A stretch of DNA of 64,000 bases, taken from NCBI GenBank assembly GCA_000469685.2, contig LS997566.1:2136061-2200060 (forward strand). The letters run 5' to 3'. This DNA is from Haemonchus contortus (lineage: Eukaryota > Nematoda > Chromadorea > Rhabditida > Trichostrongylidae). Shown here one piece after another: positions 37,901 to 49,408 of this stretch. The notes beneath the pieces are model-generated. The model was not told the DNA's origin. It saw only the letters and a list, made by a program, of their open reading frames with translations, and searched no databases. Numbering within the stretch: position 1 is the stretch's first letter; the number at the start of each line of letters is the position of its first letter. A program made the position numbers and the translations under genes.

Positions 37901-39958
37901 ACAGCCCTACAAGTCAAGAATGCTGAGGAAATAGATCATGTGCGAGCCGAACCCGTCTATTCCTTACTCAACTTTTATTTCTTTCATGAACATCAGCTGC
38001 GTCGGACATATTCCAGCTATGACCAATCTTCTCATCAATGCGCCACACATGTGACTTCCATTATCGGTGATAGTAGGTTCTGGAAGGTGTCCGACAATCC
38101 AACGACCCTAGAGGGTAGCCAGTTAGATAATAAGCGAAGATTGAGGACCTTAAGTTCGACTCCATTTCCTCGGACCAGTCTACTAGACTTGGATAAGCTG
38201 GGAAGTTTCATCGTTCTGAGAGAGCTTTGGTTGAGATCTGATCTGTTGACCGTTCGTGGCAGTGCTATCAACCACTGATTAGTTTTGTTCTTTCCAGAAT
38301 TTGATGTGTCCTAGTTCAAATGTCCCGAATGTAGATAAGGTTTGGAGACACCGAGTAGAAAAAGCAAGGCCAGTTTCCGTTCGGGTACTTCCGTCACTAT
38401 CGTTTTCTCATTCAAATGGGTCATTGACCTACAAGACGACATATGACCGCTTTTTATCGGGATTCACAGCCTTAATATCCTCGATAGGCGGAGAATCACT
38501 TACACTTACCCGGAGCTGTGGGAAGCTAGACGCCCGAGATGGAAAGTGACTGGTCATTTCTAGCTATTACAAGTTATGTGTGGGCACATTGTGTGCCATG
38601 AGACGGCTTACCGAGCAGTTTACTGTATAAAATCTTCGATGAAGTTTTAGACCTGAACGCTTCTATCTAGTGGCCTCCAACTCATTTCAGGAACTACTTT
38701 TCCTCTTGATATGTATCTACGGGCGGAGGTACAGCATTGAGGAAGGGCGCACCACAATACATTTCGGGATAGCCGGGAATCGTGTTTCGACCCAGACCAA
38801 CCTACCATTTCTTCCAAGTAGGCAATGCGGCTAAATAGCCGTCGAAAAGGATAAAAACGCTGGGTTGACCTCACAAGCCCTGTATCGTCAATGGATCGAA
38901 TCCTGGATCGGTAGCCGCCTAGGCCATACTCCAACATCAATAATTTCGATATCCCTACACAGCCTTTGCCCAAAAAGCTATAATTTGAATCTATAATATG
39001 AAGGAGTCCTCTTGGTCACCCATGGCCTTACGGCAACAGTGTAGAGAATCTCCAAGCTCCACGACGGTCCCGGAAATGGTATAAAATAGTCGCAAGACTG
39101 TCGAAGCAGCTAGGGACGATTTCACGATCGTATTAAGCCATAACCAAAACTATGTAGGGAGAACTAACCTTATGGAAGATCGACGGTGGTAGCATTTAGT
39201 AGTGGAGGTCGAGGACTAAGCGGCTGGGCGACGGCTACACAGACCAAAGTGATCCGTGTTCGGTGTTTAAATAAAAGAAAATTCTTGCCCGAGATAGGAA
39301 GACAAAGCAATTTTCGATAACGACAAGGCGAACGTTTTGTTGCGAGTGGGGAAAAACTTCAGCGTCTCTGAAGAAGTTCGAGTCGGCCACCGGTTTCTAC
39401 ACTGTTCGCCAACGCAGCGCAATGGTCCCACAAAAACCCTCCTTTGACAGTGGACAATACCTCATGAAGGGTCCGAGGTCGTCTGGGGAGTTTTTCTAGT
39501 CTTATGATTATGGGCAAAAGTAAAGGAGGAGAGGGTGCTTGGTTTAATCAGAGTTCAATAAATGCGCCATGTGTCCGCCTCTTATCCGATAACGTTCAAA
39601 GAGTTGAATGGGGATGACAACGACCCTGGGTTTATTAATTTTTCCTGAATCACTGTCTCCTTTCATAGTCTAGTTCAGCGGACAAGTAAAAGTTGTCTTT
39701 GAATGGTTGAGTGAAGAATGTAAATCATTATTTACTTACGAGCCATATGACTGGAGTTGAACATTTACGGATAAAGCCAAGGGCATACCTTCAAAAAGCG
39801 CCAGTTTTCGCTTCAACAGTTGAGTTTTGAGAGGATATTGGTGAAATCTCAAAAACTACCAGACACCGACGGTTGGATGCCAGTGAGAGATGGCTTATAA
39901 CCCATAAGCCATGATTAATATTGTCGGCCGTGAAATGCGGAACCGTAATTTCTCGTGA
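34927..39958. other. Unassigned repeat-rich zone, possibly decayed LTR retroelement pieces
   Basis: No intact gene is recognisable. A 196-codon plus-strand frame (35240-35830) and a 105-codon minus-strand frame inside it match nothing I know. Around 36886-37241 two adjacent frames resemble parts of a retroelement integrase (SDNGTAHGNG, then APWLLRFRNFEIG), which would suit a decayed BEL/Pao element, but this is weak. A family-2 dispersed repeat lies at 37225-37470. The upstream start exon of aquaporin 2 should also fall here. Confidence 0.35.
37225..37470. repeat. Dispersed repeat family 2, copy 1
   Basis: Shares CAACGTGTGC(A/G)T(C/T)CCGGTG, GTCGTCCGC-like and CTGGGTGTGYRCGTCG blocks with 42045-42290, in the same order and orientation. 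Its nature is unknown; it has no coding capacity. Confidence 0.6.
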
Positions 39959-40132
39959 TCTCATAGCAATCACCCAAATTGTCCTCATTTCTCTGGAGCT
40001 CATTTGCCTGATGAATTTGAGGCTAACCTTAATCAGGAAATTGAGGCAAAAAAACATCCAGACGATTGTTTTTGTGCCATCCTTGATTACAAATTTGTCT
40101 GTGGTCCTCGGTGGCTTAAAATCGTGATGTGA
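39959..40132 (+). CDS. Possible C-terminal exon, unrecognised
   Basis: The plus strand is open for 57 codons to a TGA at 40132 with polar, cysteine-containing text (GAHLPDEFEANLNQEIEA, then DDCFCAILDYKFVCGPRW). The composition is clearly protein-like. The acceptor is uncertain (CTCATAG at 39966 is one option) and no upstream exon was identified. The family is not recognised. Confidence 0.4.
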   Translation, partial: SHSNHPNCPHFSGAHLPDEFEANLNQEIEAKKHPDDCFCAILDYKFVCGPRWLKIVM

Positions 40133-40174
40133 ATCGGAAAAAAATCATAACTTATGCTATTTATCCTGTAAAGT

Positions 40175-40450
40175 ATAACACTTGTGGTGGAGGTGATGTA
40201 GTGGCAAGTGAAGCACTTTCCACGAGTCTTGTTCCGGCGGGATCGAATCCCTGCTCCGTAACCGTCCAGATCAACAGACGCTTTTATCCCTCTGGGTTCG
40301 GTTAATCGGTGCTCAGGCTTGTCTGGGTAAAAACATACACACTGACTTGTATATCTGCTGCCACTGCAAACCATTCTCCAGGTCGATTACGCATTCAAAC
40401 AGCATAACGATTCTGAATGGAATCCCAATGCAGGGTGCATTCTAAAAACG
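40175..40450 (+). repeat. tRNA-headed SINE-like copy
   Basis: The head has an A-box-like GGTGATGTAGTGGCAAGTG and a B-box-like GGGATCGAATCCC at the spacing of a tRNA promoter. The shared family body follows: GGTTAATCGG, ACTTGTATATCTGCTG, then GAATGGAATCCCAATGCAGG. Confidence 0.75.
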
Positions 40451-42359
40451 ACATTGATGGACTATCAACATTGCCCTTTCCCTACAACACGGAATTCTAA
40501 GGACAAAAAAAGCCATGTCCTCCTATTGAAACATTTTCCCGTCCTCTTATTAATCTCAAAAAGCTAATTCATTTCGACATGACCTCTTTTCATTTTCACT
40601 ATAAAGTGCAGCGCCGGTGATAAATCTCGTTTTCCTTTTTTCACTTTGTGACAAAAACGAAAGGAATACGACCTACGCCCGATTTCCCCTGAAGCCTCGA
40701 TGTTCCTATGTCTTTCAAGGAGGAAACTAGGATACTGGCTTTGGAACTGGAAGTGTAACAATTCATTCGATTTATCATCAGGTCATGTAGGGAGCTTGTG
40801 CATGTAAGAGAAGTTTGAACCACACAACCACTGAACTGTGTGAGGGGACTAATCCACGAGAGAGGATGGAACTGAATCAGAGTTCATCAAGCTGGTCAAC
40901 TGAAGAGGAAATCAAGGGAGAACTTTTTTGGAAATGATCGTTTTCAGATAGGGAGAGGAGAGGAGAGGAGGAAAAAAAACAGAAGCTAAGGGACCCATGA
41001 AAAAGTTTTGAAAAAAGTAAAAAATCAGAGATGGGCTGGCAATAATCATCTGTCCAACAAAATATTGCTAGGATTTTAGGAGCTGCCACGAGCTGTTGTT
41101 TATAAGACTGATAAACATGAAATGCGAGCTAATACAGAAAAGGTTCCCACACACTGTCCACTAGGAGCCCCACTTAATTTGCACTTTTTTGTATGACGAC
41201 AGGTAAAGGGTATGTCTGTTTAGACTTCCGAGTTGCTTGGGAACTACTGCGGAACAAATTAGAGCAGTAGTTACTAGCGCAGTTATTAGGTGAAAGATGT
41301 GTAGAACAAACCTGGCTTCCCGCTGGCATGGTACGGGTGTAGGCAGTGATCCCGTATAGGAAAAACAAGGCATACAAGGATACACAAAGATGTCTGGCAT
41401 AAGCTCGGCATCCAATCAAATTTCTATTTGATTTTCCATAAAAAATCATGCTTGGCTTATCCATTCGAGATTAATTTCAATCACATGGCCTTTGCTATTT
41501 TTAGCTGTAAACTTGCAATGTGATATTCACAGGGTAATGACAAATGGTTTTAAATCAGTTTTTGCGATCCGCACTAAGCGCGAGGTCTAAAAGGGAATAC
41601 TACAACATCTTTAGAACGTTTTTTTCATGATATTTTTAAATTTCATAGCTGACAGTAACGGGAAGTATAAAGCAGTGATATGAGATCATGTGATTCCTAT
41701 TGATATTCATCGAATTCTCAAAAACAGCTGCTTAATCCTAGGCTGGAATGTTAACATGGAGAATATCCCTTTTAACGGATTATCAGCTTGAATATCATGT
41801 TTACCCACAGAAATTACCCTTTATAAAATCTGTATTGTCTATTCACCCAAAGGTTGACTAATCCTTATCCGTAAATGGAGTAAGCCAGAAACAAATAATA
41901 AAAAATCCGGTATACATATATGTAGCCCGAATAAACGACGAGGCTCTTCGATTCGCAAGCATTTCAAAAAAATAGTAAAACAAGGAGTTGGAAGAGAATG
42001 CAACGACAAAAGTTGCTAAGAAGTGGTAGTTGGACGAGTTATCCAAATGTGTGTGCCTTCGCCTACAGTTGACTGCAGTCAGGTGTCTGTAGCAACGTGT
42101 GCGTTCCGGTGAGAATGGCACAGCCTCTACAGCCTCCACGACTTTATGGAAAGTCGTCCGCTTCTGGGTGTGCACGTCGGCTAATTCGGTTTTGAGGCCC
42201 TTAATATGTACGTCAATCTAGGCCGTTTTTTAAGCCCACAGTGTCCCTTGTGCTATCCCCTGAGTTACAGAATCATCCACGAGATATTTTCAGGAACCAT
42301 TTCCGTCGTAAACTGTGCTTTTAAGCTAAAAAGTGTATAATAGAATATATCTGAACTCC
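40451..42359. other. Unassigned interval
   Basis: It includes repeat family 2, copy 2 (42045-42290). A purine-rich GAGAGGAGAGGAGAGGAGG stretch is at about 40956-40972. No gene was recognised. Confidence 0.4.
42045..42290. repeat. Dispersed repeat family 2, copy 2
   Basis: Aligned by eye to 37225-37470 (CAACGTGTGCGTTCCGGTG, AGTCGTCCGCTTCTGGGTG). Divergence is considerable. Confidence 0.6.
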
Positions 42360-42575
42360 TTACAGATACTCGTAGTAAGCCTTGCATCTCTGATAGGCAT
42401 CCATCCTAACAAACAAGCTTTCTCTCCTCCAAGGTCGGTAGTTGGCACCAGTCCATCGCCTTCGAGGTTAGAAGCATCGTTTTGTACATCAGCTAGCCAT
42501 CTCAAATCATTGTACATATATGCCACATACGGGGTGGGAGAGAGGAGAGCATCTCGCGAATGGGATCGTATCCTT
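42360..42575 (+). repeat. Partial tRNA-headed SINE-like copy
   Basis: Only body segments are visible (GGTCGGTAGTTGGCACCAG, TTTTGTACATCAGCTAGCC, TATGCCACATACGG). The tRNA-like head is missing. Confidence 0.5.
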
Positions 42576-42579
42576 CTTA

Positions 42580-43068
42580 CCAGGGAGGGGTAGTCTACTT
42601 ATCTTGGAACTTTGAATTTAGACCCAGATAAATCGATAGAGTTCTGAATGCTGTTTACGAAAATGGAAATTAAAACTGCAAAATGGTTCTCCTTAAAAAG
42701 TTATGGGGGCCCGAATTTTGCTCGTTAGTAGTATCAATCGGAAATGCGAACTCGTCGCTTCCTTTATTAAACGCCCACGTGACCTAGTGGTAGTGGGCTC
42801 GCTTCGTGGGCGTAAAATGAGGGGTCCCTCCCCGCCATTGTCCGCACTTTTGCAGTGTTTTTTCATTTTATCAAAGGCTCTCTAAACGTTTTCTGACATT
42901 TCTTTAGACAATTGATACTACTGTCGAGCAAAATTCGGGCCCTCATAACTTTTTAAGGAGAATCATTTTGCAGTTTTAATTTCCAATTTCGTAAACAGCA
43001 TTCAAAACTTTATCGATTTATCTGGGTCTGAATTCAAAGTTCCAAATAAGCAGACTACCCCTCCCTGG
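42580..43068. mobile_element. Long-TIR MITE with TTA target duplication (PIF/Harbinger-like)
   Basis: The ends are CCAGGGAGGGGTAGTCTAC and GTAGACTACCCCTCCCTGG-like inverted partners. The inverted arms extend for about 155 bp. TTA flanks both sides, as PIF/Harbinger elements leave. The 489-bp element has no coding frame. Its centre contains a smaller perfect stem, ACGCCCACG/CGTGGGCGT. Confidence 0.85.
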
Positions 43069-43187
43069 TTAGAGTTTGAACTGCCTGCTCAGATCAGCTT
43101 TATAATTAGATACATATACTTTATAGTGAATAGGAGATGGAATACTTAGCATGATAGTTCACGTTTAAGATCATTCCATTTTTGTAG

Positions 43188-43450
43188 ATAAATTTGTCAA
43201 ATTAGGGTTTCCGGAAGACTCTGTCAAGCCAGATAGGCTGTTTCTAGATTGCATTGTTGGTGGTCTTTTCGTATGGGAACAGATTCCTTCAGATTCTCTT
43301 GGGGTTTTTCAAGAACTGAACGGGGACACCGACATAACGAGACTCGATCTAATGGCTTTTCGAAATCCATTACGGTTTCAATGGAAAGAAAATGATCAAA
43401 ATCGCTTTCGATCACTGAACGACAGCTTCAATTTCCAGAAAGGAAGTTGA
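43188..43450 (+). CDS. C-terminal exon of an unrecognised protein
   Basis: After the acceptor TTTTTGTAG the plus strand reads 86 sense codons to a TGA with protein-like text (KFVKLGFPEDSVKPDRLF, GGLFVWEQIPSDSLGVFQ, RNPLRFQWKENDQNRF). It starts in phase 1, so earlier exons must lie upstream, perhaps beyond the adjacent MITE; I did not find them. The family is not recognised. The long open frame without an early ATG and the good acceptor argue that it is real. Confidence 0.55.
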
Positions 43451-43604
43451 TATCAGACCGGGGCTGATTATCTGCTTGTCCCTAATCTCGCTAGGGAAAC
43501 TTCGAGCTCTCTCAATTTCATTCTGATAGCCTAACGACCAGTGAGTGAGAAACATGAAGAAAGTAAGAAAAAATCAGGTAATGAAGAGAAAGAAAGGATG
43601 AAGT

Positions 43605-43908
43605 CTTAAGGGTGAAGTCTTTGGCCTCGATTAATCCCGTCTGAGAGATGCGCCCAGGCACTCGACTTCGATTCAGGATCGCAGTGGTGTATTGAATGGG
43701 CATGTGGCCTATACAATGACTTGCGGTGGTCAGCCCATAAACAGGTCAGTGCTTTGATCCTCCCAGACGAGTCTGGTACCAGCTGGCAGATACTGAATGG
43801 GTGGAATGCTTGTTGGTTTGGGAGGATACCAATCCCGGAATTTGAGCCCTGACCGTGCGTGTATGGTAGTGCACGACTTGCCACTACACCAACTGCGCCA
43901 TTGAAGGG
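43605..43908 (-). repeat. tRNA-headed SINE-like copy
   Basis: Read on the minus strand, the head is GGCGCAGTTGGTGTAGTGGC with a B-box-like GGGCTCAAATTCC. The body ends at GATTAATCCCGTCTGAG and GAAGTCTTTGGC. This is one of the best-preserved copies. Confidence 0.75.
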
Positions 43909-44529
43909 AAGGATAAATAGAAAATAAAACTTCATGAGCGCCGTATAATCGTATTTTAATGGAAAAAAGAAGTGAAGTAGTAAGAGAAAAGGTCGGCCCT
44001 TCGGGGTTGCTAGCGTGACTTCTGCAAGAATAGCATATCTAGGACTGAAATCTGACTAATGGTAAGACGATTCCCCTAATAGCTTTGTTTGAAGCTTTCA
44101 ATTTGGAATGATGGCTCTAAACGTCGCTGTCGGTACAGAAAAATCTCAATAGGACGTTTGATAATTATACGTCAGTAATTCTTGGTAATTCTATGCTAAT
44201 ACAAGGGTATGCTCCTTCACAAAAAGTTTGCTCGAGCGTCCTTTGGTTCGTCTGTCTGGATCCGTTGATTTGAACACCTTTTTCATCTACAAAGCCCTGA
44301 GCCATTTGACTCATGAAGGGATAGGCGAATAATGAAGTCATCATAGAAAATAACGTTGTAAATGGTTGTAATATTGAATAAATAAATTAAATAAATCTAG
44401 TACATTAATTTATTATTTAACACCAAACACGTGCACTCAAGGCGCGCTCATCTATAAACAAAATACAGAATAAATCATGATAACAAGTAATAATCGGATA
44501 GTAAACAGGAGCACTACCTACTACCACGG

Positions 44530-44790
44530 ACTTTAAGGATCAAATCCCGCATGGAAACTCGCTCAACTCAGTCGAGCCTTCCATCCTCCCTCCATCCTCT
44601 CGGGGTGGATCGACTGATACCAAACCCGTCCAGAAGGTCAAAAGCCCTGTCTTGTACATCTGCTGGTCAACGCAAGTTATCGTATAGGCCACATATGCAT
44701 TCAATACGCCACTACGATATTGAATGGAAGTCGAGTGCAGGGCGCATTGAAAACGAAGCTGAATGACGTAGGATACCCTATCCTTTTGAT
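44530..44790 (+). repeat. tRNA-headed SINE-like copy
   Basis: B-box-like AAGGATCAAATCCCGC is followed by the family body (ACCAAACCCGTCCAGAAGG, TTGTACATCTGCTGGTC, TATAGGCCACATATGCATTC). The 5' part of the head is weak. Confidence 0.65.
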
Positions 44791-45480
44791 TCAAATAATA
44801 TCGATTTGATATCGGCTATGTGATCATAAATAACATCAGTTTAGTGAACTCCAGAATCTCGAAACGCAATTCGTTTTGGGCGGAGTCGTAAGATATATGA
44901 TCATCAGATGGTAAAGAAGGATAACTGTTAGTAAAAGCCGGTGAGCAGCATCAAAGTACAAAGGTTAATCATAGAAGACGTAAGGGAGCTTATGACATTC
45001 GTTTTCTGATGCTTTCTACAGTTGGTTGCCATGTTTATGCTCATGAAAACGTTGTAGTATCGAACGATAAGGAATGATACTTGTTGATAATTAACGATAC
45101 AATGCGATAGCAAGCAGATCCTGCAAATTCTCTATTGTTTCAGCGCTTAGAATCCATAGCAAAGTTATAGGCAATGATGTATACATTTTACGGGAAAAAA
45201 AGTCGAAAAATAGCGCCTGCATGGGAACGTTTGCCCAACTCGGCTATAATCAGTTGAATCATTGATTATAAATGATGCTAACATAAAATTCGTCACAAGC
45301 TAGCAGAATTTCATTTGAAGGTTTCGACATACGACTGCTACAGAAACCTTTAACGGCTTTGTGTACGAACGTACATGTGCCTATATAGCGGTCGTGAGAC
45401 GTGACTCAAAGCTTTATCGCATGAAAAACGGCTATTATGAATCGCCCCTTTTCTTTGCCACAATATCGCCTCCAAAATTT

Positions 45481-45537
45481 ATGACAGACACGAATATCCC
45501 CACATACACCCTTGGTATTGACATCGGGAATTCGTCA
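45481..45537 (+). CDS. Possible first exon of an FGGY/sedoheptulokinase-like sugar kinase
   Basis: The ATG at 45481, preceded by AAAATTT as often seen at nematode starts, opens TDTNIPTYTLGIDIGNSS and ends at a GTAAAG donor in phase 0. The GIDIGNSSVK-like text is the phosphate-1 loop that opens ASKHA sugar kinases such as sedoheptulokinase. A possible second exon starts at 45713 after TTTTTCCCAG (DAVEKLNPDKW), but it soon reaches a stop unless a weak GTTTGA donor is used. No further kinase motif was found. The entry may be an isolated exon or a relic. Confidence 0.4.
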
Positions 45538-46139
45538 GTAAAGCCAGTCATGGGAGCTGAGCCGGGATGATTTTGATATCGTTGAAATAGAATTTGGAAG
45601 ATATGAACCAATAGTTGACAGGGCTGGACTTAATCATGGGTTTTGTTTCTGGTTGTGCGCCTCTCTACACTTAACCACCTTCTCTCAATCACCTATTTTT
45701 CCCAGGACGCAGTAGAAAAGCTCAACCCTGACAAATGGAATAGTCAAATCCTTCGAGAGGCAAGGCTGGTTTGATATTTGGTTGGCACCCGACCTGAAGC
45801 ATTATTAATTAATTTTTTTGGCAACTGATTTTTACAAAAATCGTTGAATCACTGCAAGATAGTCATACGTTCTAAAAGACTGGTGTGCTCAATTTCATTT
45901 TCATTATGGTTTAGGTAGAACTTGGATCTTGTTGAACAGGAGACCCCGTCATTTTGTTCGGAATCTAGTCTTTTAAAAAACCAATCAACGATGTATTCCA
46001 TACTGAGTTACTTGTTCTTCACATTCTCCCACCGGGATTTCGAGCAAATATAAGCTCTCTTCGAATATTAATCTTCAGGCTCGCGGTTTTCAGCTTATCT
46101 TAAAATTTGAAATTCCTCTTTATCGGAATAATTTTTGAT

Positions 46140-46452
46140 TTTGAAGGACGATGAAGCTTCTGGGCGTAATCGACCCGTCCTAGAGATGCGTTTCCCCCCC
46201 TCCCCCTCCATTCGATCTTGGTTTGGAATCACAGTAGTGGTTCTGTATGAGTATATGACCTATCATACAACGAATTGCGATGGCTTGCCGATGTACAAGT
46301 CACTGCTTTAATACTTCCAGAAGGACCCATTACTAATTAACCGATCCCGGAGGAATGGAAGGCTTGGTTAGCCAATGCAAATGCTGTTCCGGATTCGATT
46401 AACGGATCATACTGCGTGATGGTGCGTCACTTGCCACTACATCACCTTTGCC
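46140..46452 (-). repeat. tRNA-headed SINE-like copy
   Basis: The minus-strand head is GGTGATGTAGTGGCAAGTG with B-box-like AATCGAATCCGG. The body reads to GTAATCGACCCGTCCTAGAG. A C-rich insertion, CCCCCCCTCCCCCTCC, occurs near the body end. Confidence 0.7.
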
Positions 46453-49408
46453 TATAGCCTCTGCCTATAGCCTTTCATAAATTTCCCGAATAATGTAATG
46501 CCATTTTCAAAAAAATGGGGGTCACCATCCTTGCGAATAAGGTTACATTATATGCTCAACGCTAAAGCATGTTATCGCTGACCCTCACAGAGCAAGGTTA
46601 TTGATAAACTTAATTGATAGGGTGCTCAATCGTGGAAAATAACACCGATAAAAGGGAATGCGGACAACTCCCTTCAAGTTATTGAAATTTCGGAAGGCAA
46701 TGCCTTCCGATCGAGCAGCTACCTCAACCGCTTCGTCACTACAGCTAAATGCGAGCCGTAAGTCGACAGGGTTGAAGGACTATTATTAAAAGAGCTCAGA
46801 GGTGGTATAATCACAAGTTGGTTTTTAATTTTTTTAGGAGAATCATAGGCCTGCTAAGTTGGGCATCCGTAAATAGCATTCGTGGAACAGCATTCGGCAT
46901 ATGCGTATTGGTACTGAATGGGATATTGATTTTGCGCGCGCGTAATAGATATATAGCTTCAAAAATTTCAAAGAAAATGTAACAAAGTTTTAGATCAGTT
47001 TCTCAAAGAGAAATACGTGAAGAGAATTCTCTCATGAACCAACACATTGGTAGCTCCTCCGCCTATTGAATACCATCGATGGCTAACAACTAGTAGAATA
47101 GGAATAGTGAAGTGTTGTTTGGGATGGGAAGTAATGGAAATAGCTTTGGGAGTGCATGTGCAGCGATCAAACAAACGATTCACACCCACACCATTGTGAG
47201 TTGGAACCATTTATGTTTGAAATTTCCATAAAGTACGTCAGACACCAAACACCTGTTATAGCTCTGACAGCTCTGGATAAAAGTGCAACACGAGGTCTGA
47301 CGCGGTCGGCCATCACGAGTGCTTCGTAGTCCTCATCTTTCCTAATCAGAAAAATTATGAATTTTCGTTCCTGTTCGAGGAACCCACGCTTTCCGGGAAT
47401 GCGGGGCATATCCCCGAAAGCGACCAATCAAAATCAAATAGTCACCGCTCTTTTCATTTTCGGAGCGTGAAGATAGGTGAAGCTGGGACAATTCAAAGTA
47501 TAAGGGCAGTTCCTAGAGAACTGGTCTAAAAGTGTAGAGGACGGAAAAAAGAAAAAAAGGAGTCAGAGGACTAGAAATTAAATTGAAAGGAAGTTTTAGA
47601 CCTTGAGCTTTTTGAGCCAAATTATGCATAGAACGAACATACAAGTGAAAATTTGGGAAGCTCCACTAACGTTCAGGAGACATCGTGCTACTAGTAAGGA
47701 GGCATCTACATTCTGCTCTACATACCCTATTGATTTGTTTATTACCTACCTTGAAGGTCTGATAGTGTCGATGATTGCTTGGAACGGCCATTGTCAAGGC
47801 GTGAAAACACGACGACAGCAGGAGTGCTTATTGAATACCCTGCTTATCAGTTTCAGAGTAGCATTGGCAATGCTACTTAGGGGTTTTTCACGTACCTTTC
47901 AGTTTGGGCCAAACTCTCATTTTTCGAAGATCGACCCTTTGATATTTACTTATTTATACACTCCACTGGGTGCGCCACAATTGCGTAGTGCGATACAAGA
48001 GTCATTTGACGTCATAAAAAAGTTGATCTGTTTACCCCATGTGGGCGGGTGCTGGCTATTGTGGATCCTATTTAGGCTTGACAGCTGAATGTTCCTTTGA
48101 ATGAATGGCGGATGAACACATAAGTGCAAAGCGAATAACGGAACTGGACCCAGCAGTACTGAAGCCTCTCAATGACATGGAGTTTCAGGGGGAATGCTTC
48201 GGGTTGGTGGAGGTTGTCAGGGAAAAAGCTGAAGAGAGGACTTTGGAAGTGCTCAAGTAGAACTAAGGAACAGAAAAACGAAAATTAAGTAGGCAGTAGC
48301 TGTCAATGGTGAAAGGAACACTGAAAGCGGTGGGGGAGGAGGGGGGGGGTTAAATCTTAGACAAAGGCGAAATAACCTGACTACGGCGGCGAACTTCCGT
48401 AAGCGGCGCTCAAGAAAAGACCATGGAGGTTCAGGCCATTCATGGAAGTTGGTCGAAGTATAATTGCCACATTTCTTGACCAAATGCGCACCGATTTTCA
48501 TGGCCCATTGACGATATGACGCCAAAGCGACTCAAGGAATCATCAACTTACGTATGAATGAGCATAGCTGCCACGAAATTTGGGCTCTGAGTGGTTTCCT
48601 TTTCCTTTTCCGACAATAGAGTAAACTGGGTAATCGTTTCCAGTTAGAGAGGATATTTTGAAGTTATGCAAATTCCTCTACCGCACCCACACATAACATA
48701 TCATTCAGCTTGATTGAAGCAGGAAATTTGAGAGGAATAGTCTTTGAGCAGGGTGGGGGAGCTCAAAGAGCGAGCTACCGCGCTAACGGTCAAGATCCCG
48801 GATCGGGACCTTTTCAACTTTAACTATGATTCTGTTCTATCATTGAAGAGACTGAATTTTTCAAAAGCTTCGACCGTCTGTACGAAATTCCACGAGAGAA
48901 CATCCTGACAGGAGCTAACAAAGTTTTCAGCGCCGTTTTCGGGAATTCATGGGAGTGGGAGTTTAGTTTGCAGGAGTGAACGAAGTGACCAATCTTTCCA
49001 CTTCCCCAACCCTCCGATCATATAATGCGATACGCGATAATCCTCCAAAAAGATTATGAGCTTTTTGAAGAATTTTCTGGTGGATCATCTGTCAGCGGAT
49101 GATTCTCATTCTTCTGCCTGTCCTTCATCATTTCCTCACCGGACTTCCGAACAAGAGTGTTCCGATAATGTAGATGGGGGAGGGGGGGGAGGGGGGGCAC
49201 CCATCACAATGTAAGTATAACAAAGAAGGAGCTCAAAAGAACTCAATGATACGTCTCATGCCCCGGGTAACATAAAGAATACGCAAGTTTCAACTACGCT
49301 TCAGAAAGGAAGGAGCACAGCGGTAAGCGAGTTTTCTCTCTTTTCGCCTTCCTTTTCGCGCTAGGTAATCATCCCTAAGTAGGGCAGGTGCTCTTGCTCT
49401 ACTAAGGC
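46453..49408. other. Unassigned interval
   Basis: The frames at 47167-47427 (minus) and 47603-48088 (plus, 161 codons) have no recognisable motif or clear splice context. G-rich tracts lie at 48332-48349 and 49173-49199. The palindromic text GAAGGCAATGCCTTCC occurs near 46700. Confidence 0.4.
49173..49199 (+). other. G-rich tract with four runs of five or more G
   Basis: The run pattern GGGGGAGGGGGGGGAGGGGGGG meets the usual sequence rule for a G-quadruplex. It lies just downstream of the unknown minus-strand gene ending at 49409. Confidence 0.6.

Noticed and set aside
42780..42830. tRNA-like text CCTAGTGGTAGTGGGCTCG
   Set aside because: It lies in the loop of the 489-bp MITE, lacks a T arm and pairs into a different stem.
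47603..48088. 161-codon plus-strand frame as a gene
   Set aside because: No motif, an unlikely composition and no supporting exon context.
48755..48815. tRNA-like stretch with GATCCCGGATCGGGACC
   Set aside because: It does not fold into a cloverleaf, and no anticodon arm can be formed.
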